A stretch of DNA of 64,000 nucleotides from positions 63,567,056-63,631,055 of the forward strand of contig NC_134709.1 of NCBI RefSeq assembly GCF_043290135.1, read 5' to 3'. This stretch comes from Rhipicephalus microplus. Lineage: Eukaryota > Arthropoda > Arachnida > Ixodida > Ixodidae. Shown here in pieces: positions 31,781-41,531 of this stretch. The translations under genes and the position numbers were made by a program. How positions within the stretch are numbered: position 1 is the first letter of the stretch; the number at the start of each line of letters is the position of its first letter. The notes beneath the pieces were generated by a model. That model was not told where the DNA came from and did not search any database. It saw only the letters and a program-made list of their open reading frames with translations.

Positions 31781-34700
31781 CGCTCGCGAATGATCCAAAT
31801 CCTCCATTGACGCTCCCCACTGATACGAACTTGATTGAGGTGTATGTGGACGGTATTTTCTTGACGGCATTAGTTGATACCGGAGCTCAAGTGTCTATAA
31901 TGAGTGCTCATCTGTGTCGCCTGCTCAAAAAAGTCCTCACGCCTGCAGCAACTGAAGCCCTCCGTGTCGCTGATGGTGGAACTGTGGCCATCACTGGAAT
32001 GTGTGCCGCTCGTGTTAGTATTGCCGGCCGCCATGTTCCCGTTTTATTTACGGTGCTTGAAAATTGCCCCCACGACCTAATCTTCGGCATGGACTTCCTA
32101 TCGACGCATTCTGCCCTCATCGATTGTGCCGCCGGTACTCTCTGCCTAGAACTTCCTCTTCTCCCGTATTCTGACCCTGAACTCCCGAACAGCTTGTGCA
32201 CCACTGACTTCTTCCGGATACCGCCTAAAGCTCTCACATTCATCGAATCGGCAACACCCTCTCCCGTGCTTGACGGTGATTATATCGTGACGCCGATTAC
32301 TGATGTTCTCCTGGCGCGTGACATTACTGTTCCACACTCTGTCGTAAGCATGGCCTCTAACCGAACATATTTACCTGTTATCAATTTTGGTTTCATAAAA
32401 CAAGTGCTACCCCAAGGAATTTCGGTCGCCACACTAAGGCCCCTAATTGACGACCACGTCACCTGTTTTACGGCAGACGTATGTCCCGAGCACCCACATC
32501 ACTCGCAAGATGTCACGTGCCTCGATGCGACCTTACGCTCCATGATCGCCCCGGACCTCAAACCTGAGAAGTCAACCGCGCTATGCCGGCTTCTGGCTTC
32601 ATACCGCGACATATTCGACGTCGACCACCGTCCACTCGGCCAGACTTCACTCGTCAGGCACCGCATTAACACAGGTGATTCTCATCCCATTCATCGGCGA
32701 CCATACCGGGTGTCTGCCACTGAGCGTAAAATAATTCAACAAGAAGTCACCAAGATGTTAGCCAAAGGAATTATTGAACCCTCTTTGAGCCCATGGGCGT
32801 CCCCCGTTGTGCTCGTTAAAAAGAAAGATGGCACGTGGCGCTTCTGCGTGGATTACCGTCATCTGAATAGAATCACGAAAAAGGACGTTTACCCTTTACC
32901 CCGCATCGATGACGCTCTCGATTGTCTCCACGGCGCCCGATACTTTTCTACAATAGACCTACGTTCCGGCTACTGGCAGATTGCTGTCGACGAAAAAGAC
33001 CAAGAGAAGACTGCATTTGTAACTCCAGACGGCCTATATCAGTTCAAGGTTATGCCATTTGGGCTATGCAACGCCCCAGCCACGTTTCAGCGCATGATGG
33101 ACTCTCTGCTACAAGGGATCAAATGGTCAACATGTCTTTGTTATCTTGACGATGTCGTTGTATATTCCCCAACATTTGAGACCCACCTTCAGCGTTTGTC
33201 AGCTATTCTCGACATATTCCGCACTGCAGGCCTCCAATTTAACTCGTCGATGTGCCGCTTCGGACGCCGGCAAATTACAGTGTTGGGCCACCTTGTCGAC
33301 GCCTCTGGTGTGCAGCCGGACCCCGAGAAAATTCGTGCAGTCACCAGTTTTCCTCTACCCCAGTCAGCCAAAGACGTCCGGAGTTTTGTAGGACTTTGCT
33401 CCTATTTTAGAAGGTTTGTGAAAGATTTCGCAACCATCGCTCGACCCCTCACAGAGCTTCTAAAGAAAGACGTCACATTTACGTGGGGTACCGACCAAGC
33501 TGCTGCTTTTTCTCACCTAATCACGCTACTGACGACTCCACCCATATTGGCTCACTTTGACCCATTCGCTCCGACGGAAGTTCAAACCGATGCTAGTGGT
33601 CACGGAATCGGAGCCGTGTTAGCCCAGCGCCAACGGGGACACGACCGAGTTGTCGCCTACGCTAGCCGCCTCCTCACAGCTGCTCTGAGCGCAACTATTC
33701 TATTACGGAGCGTGAATGTCTTGCTCTTGTTTGGGCAGTCTCAAAGTTCCGCCCATATTTATATGGCACTAATTTCACTGTGATAACTGACCATCATGCG
33801 CTATGTTGGCTTACGTCACTGAAGGATCCTACTGGCCGGCTCGGGCGCTGGGCTCTGCGACTCCAAGAGTATACATTTACGGTGACGTACAAGTCCGGAC
33901 GCCTACATCAGGACGCAGACTGCCTGTCGCGCTACCCGGTCGCTGAGTCGAGCACTATGCATGACACCGACACCGAGCCTTGCGTCTTTTCCTTTTCGCA
34001 AGTGACATGCATCGGCGACGAGCAGCGCTATGATGCGTCCTTGCGTGCTATCATTGAGAGCCTCGAATTACCATCTTCCAGTCAGTCCTATCGCTCGTTC
34101 GTGCTCCACGATGGTGTATTATACCGCCAAAGTTTTGAGCCGGATGGACCGGCTCTACTGCTTGTCATTCCGAAACACCTTCGCTCGGAAGTTCTACATG
34201 AACTTTATGACCTTCCGACTGCTGGTCCCCTTGGTGTGTCACGCACTTACGACCGAATACGCCGACGCTTCTACTGGCCAGGGCTTGCACGCTCAGTCAT
34301 AAGGTACGTTGCGGCTTGTGAGAAATGTCAGCGCCGCAAAACGCCATCGACACTTCCCGCCGGACGCCTTCAACCACTCGATATTCCGTCAGAACCGTTC
34401 CTCCGCGTTGGCTTGGACCTACTTGGCCCTTTTCTCTTGTCTTCCTCGGGTAACAAGTGGATAGCCGTGGCCACCGACTACGCCACGCGTTATGCCATCA
34501 CACGAGCTCTCCCAACAAGCTGCGCCACAGATGTCGCCGACTTCCTCCTCAAGGACGTGATTTTGCAACACGGAGCCCCACGGCAGCTGCTTACAGACCG
34601 TGGCCGCACCTTTTTGTCGAAGGTCATAGCCGACAACTTGCAGTCCTGTAAAACGAGACACAAGCTGACTACGTCATACCACCCGTAAACCAATGGACTC

Positions 34701-35264
34701 ACGGAGCGCCTAAATCGAACTCTTACAGACATGCTCGCTAAGTATGTTTCTACCAACCACACTGACTGGGATCTCGCGTTGCCGTACGTCACATTTGCCT
34801 ACAATTCTTCGCGCCATGACACTGCCGGTTACTCTCCATTTTTTCTGCTGTTTGGCCGAGAACCAACATTGCCTCTAGACACCGTCATACCGTCTCCTGG
34901 AGTACCCACCAGTGAATATGCTATGGACGCTATCACTCGGGCCGCTCACGCACGCGAAATCACCCGTACTCGCCTTCTGACCTCTCAAGAGAAGCAACGG
35001 CGCTTGTATGACCAACGACACCGCGACGTACACTTTCCACCCGGTTCTTTGGTACTGCTCTGGTCTCCGACCCGTCAAGTTGGCTTGTCAGAAAAACTGC
35101 TTACTCGCTACACAGGCCCATACCGTGTCCTCCGTGTGGTTACGCCTGTAACGTATGAAATTGGCCCTGCCACCCCATTGCCTTCATGTGCCCAACAGGC
35201 TACCGATATTGTACATGTTGCGCGCTTGAAGCCCTACAACTCTCCTAGTGACGTTGACATCTAA
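31741..35264 (+). pseudogene. pol: Pol of element A (PR-RT-RH-IN), two disabling lesions
   Basis: Aspartic protease with VDTGAQVS; reverse transcriptase with [13 protein letters not shown] and catalytic YLDDVVVYS (33142 onward); RNase H with [13 protein letters not shown] and ITDHHALC; integrase with an HHCC zinc module (CEKCQRRK), GLDLLGP and LLTDRG; a C-terminal TGPYRVLRV (GPY/F-like). An extra CT at about 33683-33686 in RNase H shifts the frame by two. A TAA at 34686-34688 replaces the Gln expected between YHP and TNGLTER, only a few residues before the catalytic Glu of integrase. D to E spacing is still 35. After the -1 recoding site Pol is open without an ATG of its own, so it is expected as a Gag-Pol fusion. 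Confidence 0.9.
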
Positions 35265-35299
35265 ATGCGCCGAGACGGCGCTTGCGCCGCCGGGGGTTA

Positions 35300-35473
35300 T
35301 GCTACATGCATGTATACTGATATTCTAGGGGGCGACGCGCGTGTGTGCCTGACGAGGAAGACGAAGGGTTGTCTCCGCTCGATCGCTGGTGAACCGGGCA
35401 CGCCATTACCGCTGGTTTGGAATATATCTAATCCCCAGCCTCGTCGTTACGGCGTCTCTTCTTTTCCGTAACA
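35300..35473 (+). repeat. 3' LTR of element A
   Basis: Identical to 30327-30500. It is followed by only 12 bp of alternating AT before the 5' LTR of element B. Confidence 0.95.
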
Positions 35474-35485
35474 ATATATATATAT

Positions 35486-35671
35486 TGTAAGCACATTCCA
35501 AGCATTTGATCGTTCTCACTTGCACATACCCATCATCATCGTTCTCACTTGCACATACCCATCATCATCGTTCTCTCTCTTGGTGTGGTTCTGAGCCGAG
35601 CCAGACATCGCAGAATAAACGCTTCTGCTCGCCCTGCCTGCTCGCCGTACCTAGTCTGCCTGCGTCTTTCA
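35486..35671 (+). repeat. 5' LTR of element B
   Basis: 186 bp, identical to 40663-40848. It contains two exact tandem copies of a 29-bp unit (starting GTTCTCACTTGCACATACCC) and an AATAAA in GCAGAATAAACGC, a likely polyadenylation signal. Confidence 0.95.
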
Positions 35672-35774
35672 GAGTGGTGGAGGTGCTGGGGTAAGATCCC
35701 GACGTCCTCCTACGTTCATTTCCCACCTGGAGCTCCGATCTGGTCGCCGATTGCACCCAGCCACCCACACAGGT

Positions 35775-37061
35775 ATGCAGACATCGGACCTAACGCCTAG
35801 CCCTAACGCTACAGCCCCTACGCCGGCGGCTGCCCGCTCTTCATCTACTGTCACCAGCCCTCAGCGCGAACCGCCCGTGTTCGCGGGTCTTCGCGGTGAC
35901 GACGTCGAGGAATGGCTTGACCTTTACAACCGTGTGGGTTCAGCCAATCGATGGACCGAAGCAGAGAAACTGAGCTACCTTCCTTTCTATTTGACCAGCG
36001 TAGCCAAAACCTGGTATTTTAATCACGAAACTGACTTCGTTGATTGGTCGACCTTTGCCAACAAACTGCGACAAATATTCGGATGCTCATCGGGTCGTTC
36101 CGAAGCCGCGAAACAGAAGCTGGCTGTGCGTCTACAACTGGCACATGAGTCGTACACTTCGTATATCGAGGATGTTTTGGCCCTCTGTCGCCGTGCGAAT
36201 AAAGACATGACGGAAGATGAGCGCGTTCGCCACATCCTTAAAGGAATCGGCCCAATCGCATTCAACGCCTTGGCTGTTGGCAATCCCGCTACGGTTAACG
36301 ACGTCATTTCGACATGCCAACGCCTTGACCAGTTGCAGTCCCTTCGGCTTCAACAAGACAGTGATCCACGCCTGATGCCTCCCTCTGAATTAAAAACCCT
36401 TATCCGCACAATTATCCGGGAAGAACTTCGAGACCTTGAACAGCAGCGGTCCACTGTCGCCTCCGCTCCGTCTCCACCATTCGACCTGCGGAATCTTGTT
36501 AAGCAGGAGTTAGCGGCAATGGCGACACCGACATCCCCGGTCGCTCCGCCAGCACGCCCGATGCCCACATACGCCGATGTGACGCCCAGGTCGACACCGG
36601 CAGCACCGGTTGTTCAAACGGTAATGCCCACATATGCGGAGATCGCTGCGATTCCGCCTGCTCCCGGGGCATCTAGCTCTACGGATACTGCTAGTAGCCA
36701 TTTGGCTGCTATGCGAGGTGGAATGACTGCTGCACCCTTGTATCCTCAGTGGCGTCAATCCCGTCCTGTTTGCTTTTACTGCGGTATACGAGGCCACATT
36801 TCTCGTTACTGCCGTCGCCGCCAGCAAGAGGAACGACGAGGCTATGCTGAGTTCGAACGAGACCGGTTCCGAAGACCAGATCTTTATGCTCCAGACACCT
36901 ACCCGTCCGCGCAGTACCGGTCTCCGTCTCCTCCAGTGTCCCCTCGTCAACATCAGGAATACCGCTCCTCCAGACGACGCTCTCCATCGCCCTATCGCCG
37001 CTCCGCATCGCCACTTCGTCCAATCATCTCCCGTCCTGTTGACCAATCTTCGGAAAACTAA
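35775..37061 (+). CDS. gag: Gag of element B
   Basis: About 428 residues from ATG 35775 (MQTSDLTPSP), chosen because the codons before it lie in the leader. The capsid-like region contains WLDLYNRVGSANRW, FGCSSGRSEAAKQKLAVRL and YTSYIEDVLALCRRAN. A Pro/Ala-rich linker follows. Near residue 331 there is one CCHC zinc knuckle, CFYCGIRGHISRYC, with a basic Arg/Ser/Pro tail that should bind RNA. The protein would assemble the cytoplasmic particle that packages element RNA. It ends at TAA 37059-37061, which overlaps the -1 Pol frame. Confidence 0.92.
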   Translation: MQTSDLTPSPNATAPTPAAARSSSTVTSPQREPPVFAGLRGDDVEEWLDLYNRVGSANRWTEAEKLSYLPFYLTSVAKTWYFNHETDFVDWSTFANKLRQIFGCSSGRSEAAKQKLAVRLQLAHESYTSYIEDVLALCRRANKDMTEDERVRHILKGIGPIAFNALAVGNPATVNDVISTCQRLDQLQSLRLQQDSDPRLMPPSELKTLIRTIIREELRDLEQQRSTVASAPSPPFDLRNLVKQELAAMATPTSPVAPPARPMPTYADVTPRSTPAAPVVQTVMPTYAEIAAIPPAPGASSSTDTASSHLAAMRGGMTAAPLYPQWRQSRPVCFYCGIRGHISRYCRRRQQEERRGYAEFERDRFRRPDLYAPDTYPSAQYRSPSPPVSPRQHQEYRSSRRRSPSPYRRSASPLRPIISRPVDQSSEN

Positions 37062-37089
37062 GGATTGCAGTTTTTGGAGGGAAAACTGC
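37052..37089 (+). promoter_or_regulatory. Candidate -1 frameshift signal at the gag-pol junction of B
   Basis: Gag ends GAA AAC TAA; Pol reads GGA AAA CTA in the -1 frame. Eight bases downstream of GGAAAAC a perfect 8-bp stem GCAGTTTT/AAAACTGC with a 7-nt loop spans 37067-37089. Element A has the same motif and stop, with a different but equally perfect stem at nearly the same distance. Confidence 0.6.
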
Positions 37090-40000
37090 GTCCCGTCGAC
37101 CAACAAAAATACCTCCTGTTCGCCCAGCTAATATGTTGTCAGTGACTATTGAAGGTATTCCTGTGCAAGCTCTCGTTGACACCGGTGCAACCACTTCTGT
37201 TTTGCGTAGTGACTTGTGCTCGCGCCTCCGTAAAGTCAGAACGCCCTATGTGGGACCTGTGTTGCGTGGGGCAAATAACGTGCTGATTCAACCTGACGGA
37301 CAGTGTACGGCTCGTGTTTCTATTGATGGTATACGTCACCACATCGAGATGATTGTGTTGCCCACGTGCATTCATGAACTTATCCTTGGTTGGGACTTTC
37401 TGCATTCTGCTTCCGCTGTTATATCCTTTAAAGAGAACGTCATTCACATAACGGATACAACGGATGCGCCCATTCCAGTTTCATCACCCTCGATCTCCAA
37501 CTTGGTCATTGTTGAAGACTGCGTCCTGCACCCTGGTCACGAACACGTGATAGCTGTCGCATCTACCCAAGTAACCGACGGTGATGCACTTGTGGCTCCT
37601 TCGTTTCGCTGCACCTCCCGTGGAATTCTCGTCGCCTCTTGCCTCCTCCGGTTTTCCTCTGGCTGCGCTTTTCTGCCCGTTTCTAACACAACTGCAGAAT
37701 CTGTGCTGCTGCCCAAGGGAATGACAGTGGCAAAGATTGACTTCTCTCCATTGACCTCCATCGCGACACTCTGCCCGTCTTCGTCACCAGTACCAGCTCC
37801 AGGTTCACGTTCTTTCCCTTTTCGACCTGTCATTGGTTCAGACCTCACACCAAAACAGTCTGAAGCACTATTGGCCCTTTTGGCTAAGCACAAAGCCTGC
37901 TTTGATAGCTGTACCACAACACTGAGTCAGACTTCCGCGGCTGTACATCGCATTGAAACCGACGGTTCTCGTGTGATACGCCGTCGCCCATATCGGGTTT
38001 CGCAATCAGAGAGAGAAATAATTGAAAAAGAAGTGAACGAGATGCTATCGCGAAATATAATACGACCTTCTTCGAGTTCCTGGGCATCTCCAGTCGTTTT
38101 AGTTAAAAAGAAGGATGGCTCTGTTCGTTTTTGCATTGACTACCGCGCGTTAAATAAGATCACACGCAAGGACGTATATCCTATGCCTAGAATTGATGAC
38201 GCTTTAGACACACTGCAAGGGGCGAACTATTTTTCGAGCCTTGACTTACGATCAGGTTACTGGCAAATCCCCATGAACGAGGCTGACAAAGAAAAAACTG
38301 CATTTGCCACACCGGACGGCCTTTATGAATTTAATGTAATGCCATTCGGCTTGTGCAACGCTCCAGCCACGTTTGAGCGAATGATTGATACTGTTCTTCG
38401 TGGCCTAAAATGGAAGACCTGCCTCTGTTACTTAGATGATATCGTTGTTTTTTCAAGTACCTTTGCCCAACATCTTCAACGATTAGACGAGGTGCTACAA
38501 TGTCTCTCCAAGGCTGGCCTTCAGATAAATACAAAGAAGTGTACATTTGCCAGCAAAAGCATCAAAGTCCTCGGTCACGTCGTTTCCAAAGACGGAATCC
38601 AACCAGATCCCGAGAAGATCGCAGCTGTGCTACAGTTCCCTCGACCGTCCAACCAAAAGACGTTGCGCAGCTTTCTTGGTCTCGCGTCCTATTTTCGTCG
38701 CTTTATACGCAACTTTGCTACCTTAGCGGCTCCGCTAAATAAGTTATTGGCCACTGGTGCTCCTTTCTCATGGTCCAACGACTGCGAATCTGCATTTGAA
38801 ATTTTGAAAGAACGCCTGACTTCCGGACCAGTGCTGCGCCACTTCGATAAGAGAGCGCCTACCATACTCCATACTGACGCAAGCGCACAAGGCATTGGAG
38901 CAGTCCTTCTGCAGCGTGATTCCACCTCTAAAGAGCAGGTTGTGGCCTACGCTAGCCGGACTCTGTCAACAGCTGAGCGGAATTACACCATCACGGAGCA
39001 GGAGTGCTTGGCTATCGTATGGTCGATACAGAAATTCCGCCCGTATCTCTACGGTCGGCACTTCACCATCATCACCGACCACCACGCACTCTGTTGGCTT
39101 TCATCAATGAAGAATATGTCAGGACGTCTTGCGCGCTGGATACTGCGCTTACAAGAGTACGACTTTACAGTTACGTACAAGTCTGGCAAATGTCATCATG
39201 ATGCCGACGCGCTGTCCCGGTGCCCACTTTCGCTCTCTCGTGACAATACGTCCACCGCATCGCGTTCGAATGACTCTGACACCCAGCTTGCCTCACAACA
39301 CGTATCGCTCGCATCGCTGGATCCAATGCAGCTATCTTCGAACTCCGATTTACGTTCACTTCAGCTGGCAGATTCCTACTGTCGGTCTTTCATTGATCGC
39401 CTTCGCGGTGTCACTAAACCACCCAACAGCCGCTTGCGACGCCAGCTTCGACAATTTCGCCTTCAGGACGGTGTGCTTAAGCGCTACATTTACCATCCCA
39501 CCGGTAACAAGTGGGTGCCAGTTCTTCCCCGCTGCCTTCGTCTTCGAGTTTTGGAAGCATTCCACGATGATATTGCTGCCGGTCATCTAGGCTTCCACAA
39601 GACCTACGATCGCATCAAGACGCGCTGCTTCTGGCCTGGCTTGTCCACAACGGTGGCCAAATACGTGGGCTCGTGCGCGTTGTGTCAGCACCGCAAGCGA
39701 TCCACATCCCCGCCTGCTGGTTTCCTTCAGCCTCTTCCCTGTCCCACCACACCATTCGAATTTGTCGGAATAGACTTGTATGGTCCTTTGCCGTTGACAC
39801 CTTCCGGTCACCGTTGGATCGTCACTGCAGTCGACCATCAAACAAGATACGCCGAGACTTCACCTCTTCATTCTGCTACCGCCACAGAAATCGCCAATTT
39901 TTTCTTGAACTCCATCGTCTTGCGCCACGGAGCCCCTCGCGTCCTTTTGAGTGACCGTGGCAAAGCCTTCCTTTCCAAGGTCCTGGATGAAGTCCTGCAG

Positions 40001-40621
40001 GCGTGCAATACAGTGCATAAAACCACTTCTACATACCATCCGCAAACGAATGGCCTTACCGAGCGCTTCCACCGAACACTCTCTGACATGATATCGATGT
40101 ACTTGCATCCTGACCACAAAAATTGGGATAACATTTTACCGTTTGTCACCTTCGCATACAATACTGCGGTACAACGATCAACTGGCTACAGCCCGTTTTT
40201 TCTCGTGTACGGCCGATCTGCCTCCTCGGTCTTCGACACGGCATTTTTCTTTGCACCGGCTCCAAGCAGTACCTCGCTCCCAGAAGAGTTCGCAGCCCGA
40301 GTCACACAATGCCGTGAAATTGCTCGCAAAAACACGGAAGCAACCCAAAAGGAGAGAAAACATCGCTGTGATAAAAAACGACGCGACGTGGCCTTTAATG
40401 CTGGCGATAAGGTTTTACTATGGACCCCGGTTCGAGCGTCGGGCCTTTGCGAGAAATTTCTTCACCGGTATGTTGGCCCATACACCGTTGTACGACAGAC
40501 ATCTCCAGTTAACTACCTCGTCACCCCGCTTCAGTCTGTCACTGACCGCCGTCTGCGCAGCACGGAAATAGTTCACGTCTCACGCATGAAGCCTTTTGTT
40601 ACTCGTTCGGCCGATCTCTGA
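37052..40621 (+). CDS. pol: Pol polyprotein of element B (PR-RT-RH-IN)
   Basis: Uninterrupted from the frameshift site; 1162 residues counted from the first ATG (37133), although synthesis as a Gag-Pol fusion is more likely. From that ATG: protease active site VDTGATTS at residue 16; RT with KKDGSVRFCIDYR and YLDDIVVFS at 433-436; RNase H with HTDASAQGIGAVLL and ITDHHALC. The integrase has an N-terminal HHCC (GHLGFHK, CALCQHRK) and a catalytic triad D881, D941, E977, giving D,D(35)E. A GPY/F-type end follows (RYVGPYTVV). No chromodomain is seen. It would copy element RNA into DNA and insert it. All catalytic residues I can check are present. Confidence 0.95.
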   Translation, partial: GKLRIAVFGGKTASRRPTKIPPVRPANMLSVTIEGIPVQALVDTGATTSVLRSDLCSRLRKVRTPYVGPVLRGANNVLIQPDGQCTARVSIDGIRHHIEMIVLPTCIHELILGWDFLHSASAVISFKENVIHITDTTDAPIPVSSPSISNLVIVEDCVLHPGHEHVIAVASTQVTDGDALVAPSFRCTSRGILVASCLLRFSSGCAFLPVSNTTAESVLLPKGMTVAKIDFSPLTSIATLCPSSSPVPAPGSRSFPFRPVIGSDLTPKQSEALLALLAKHKACFDSCTTTLSQTSAAVHRIETDGSRVIRRRPYRVSQSEREIIEKEVNEMLSRNIIRPSSSSWASPVVLVKKKDGSVRFCIDYRALNKITRKDVYPMPRIDDALDTLQGANYFSSLDLRSGYWQIPMNEADKEKTAFATPDGLYEFNVMPFGLCNAPATFERMIDTVLRGLKWKTCLCYLDDIVVFSSTFAQHLQRLDEVLQCLSKAGLQINTKKCTFASKSIKVLGHVVSKDGIQPDPEKIAAVLQFPRPSNQKTLRSFLGLASYFRRFIRNFATLAAPLNKLLATGAPFSWSNDCESAFEILKERLTSGPVLRHFDKRAPTILHTDASAQGIGAVLLQRDSTSKEQVVAYASRTLSTAERNYTITEQECLAIVWSIQKFRPYLYGRHFTIITDHHALCWLSSMKNMSGRLARWILRLQEYDFTVTYKSGKCHHDADALSRCPLSLSRDNTSTASRSNDSDTQLASQHVSLASLDPMQLSSNSDLRSLQLADSYCRSFIDRLRGVTKPPNSRLRRQLRQFRLQDGVLKRYIYHPTGNKWVPVLPRCLRLRVLEAFHDDIAAGHLGFHKTYDRIKTRCFWPGLSTTVAKYVGSCALCQHRKRSTSPPAGFLQPLPCPTTPFEFVGIDLYGPLPLTPSGHRWIVTAVDHQTRYAETSPLHSATATEIANFFLNSIVLRHGAPRVLLSDRGKAFLSKVLDEVLQACNTVHKTTSTYHPQTNGLTERFHRTLSDMISMYLHPDHKNWDNILPFVTFAYNTAVQRSTGYSPFFLVYGRSASSVFDTAFFFAPAPSSTSLPEEFAARVTQCREIARKNTEATQKERKHRCDKKRRDVAFNAGDKVLLWTPVRASGLCEKFLHRYVGPYTVVRQTSPVNYLVTPLQSVTDRRLRSTEIVHVSRMKPFVTRSADL

Positions 40622-40662
40622 CTGGCGGCCAGGTTGGCCGCTTCGCAGAGGGGGGGGGAAAT

Positions 40663-40848
40663 TGTAAGCACATTCCAAGCATTTGATCGTTCTCACTTGC
40701 ACATACCCATCATCATCGTTCTCACTTGCACATACCCATCATCATCGTTCTCTCTCTTGGTGTGGTTCTGAGCCGAGCCAGACATCGCAGAATAAACGCT
40801 TCTGCTCGCCCTGCCTGCTCGCCGTACCTAGTCTGCCTGCGTCTTTCA
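40663..40848 (+). repeat. 3' LTR of element B
   Basis: Identical to 35486-35671 including the 29-bp tandem duplication; followed directly by alternating AT. Confidence 0.95.
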
Positions 40849-40870
40849 ATATATATATATATATATATAT
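40849..40870. repeat. (TA)n microsatellite, right part
   Basis: 22 bp of AT alternation between element B and the B module of the tRNA-like modular repeat; the right remainder of the tract that starts at 30253. Confidence 0.9.
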
Positions 40871-41271
40871 GTGAATTCAGAAGTAGGAGCGACAGTCAGC
40901 GCCATCTATAAGCCAAACAACGAGTGTGAAAACACTCTTATGCGCATGTTTGGCGTCACGTAGCACGTGAACTTATTATGAGCGGGCAGCTGATTAATTG
41001 TCCCTCTTATACAACCCAAACACACCAAGTCTGCCAGTACGAGACCCTCGTTCAATGAAATAAGGGAAAGAAGTGTATACCCAAGGGCTCGTCCCTCCGT
41101 GTTTTTAACACAATAATAATGAGATATAACAGACAGCAATGCCAAGGAATGCACAGGGGAAGTTATTAACATTAATGGAATGCAAATAAGAAGAAAGAAA
41201 AGTGGATGAAAAAATTACCAACTGTAAGCAGGAATCGAACCTACGACCTTCGAATTACGCGTTCGATGCTC
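40871..41271 (-). repeat. Modular tRNA-like repeat, order tRNA-A-B
   Basis: On the minus strand: a truncated tRNA-like head (GAGCATCGAACGCGTAATTCGAAGG in part, B box GGTTCGATTCC), module A (CATCCACTTTTC to TTCTTTCCCTTAT) and module B (AACGAGGGTCTCG to CTGAATTCAC), ending at (TA)n. The anticodon-loop sequence CGCGTAA inside a TCGAA/TTCGA stem would read CGT, suggesting a threonine tRNA ancestor. The 5' end of the head is cut off at the palindrome spacer. Confidence 0.75.
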
Positions 41272-41531
41272 TAATAAAAGCGCTAACTGCTCTCTTTCTC
41301 TCTCTCTCTCTCACGCACACACACGCATCGAACGCGTAATTCGAAGGTCGTAGGTTCGATTCCTGCTTACAGTTGGTAATTTTTTCATCCACTTTTCTTT
41401 CTTCTTATTTGCATTCCATTAATGTTAATAACTTCCCCTGTGCATTCCTTGGCATTGCTGTCTGTTATATCTCATTATTATTGTGTTAAAAACACGGAGG
41501 GACGAGCCCTTGGGTATACACTTCTTTCCCT

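Larger units (their letters stand above)
30327..35473 (+). mobile_element. Ty3/Gypsy retrotransposon A, complete structure, coding lesions
   Basis: 5147 bp with two identical 174-bp LTRs (TGCTAC..GTAACA). A putative primer-binding site TGGTGGAGGTGG (30505-30516) lies four bases inside the 5' LTR, and a purine stretch CGGGGGTTA lies before the 3' LTR. Gag and Pol lie in separate frames (protease, RT, RNase H, integrase with GPY/F-like module; no chromodomain seen). Identical LTRs say the insertion is young, yet gag has a TGA, RNase H a frameshift and integrase a TAA. It was probably mobilised by proteins from another copy. Flanks are (AT)n, so the target duplication cannot be read exactly. Confidence 0.93.
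35486..40848 (+). mobile_element. Ty3/Gypsy retrotransposon B, intact and LTR-identical
   Basis: 5363 bp. Two identical 186-bp LTRs (TGTAAG..TTTCA). TGGTGGAGGTGCTGG (35675-35689) lies four bases inside the 5' LTR and shares its first 11 bases with element A. A strong polypurine tract GAGGGGGGGGGAAAT ends at 40662. Gag and Pol are both uninterrupted. Both edges are alternating AT, so insertion was into the same microsatellite as element A and in the same orientation. All visible requirements for autonomous transposition are present. The clade within Ty3/Gypsy is not assigned. Confidence 0.95.
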
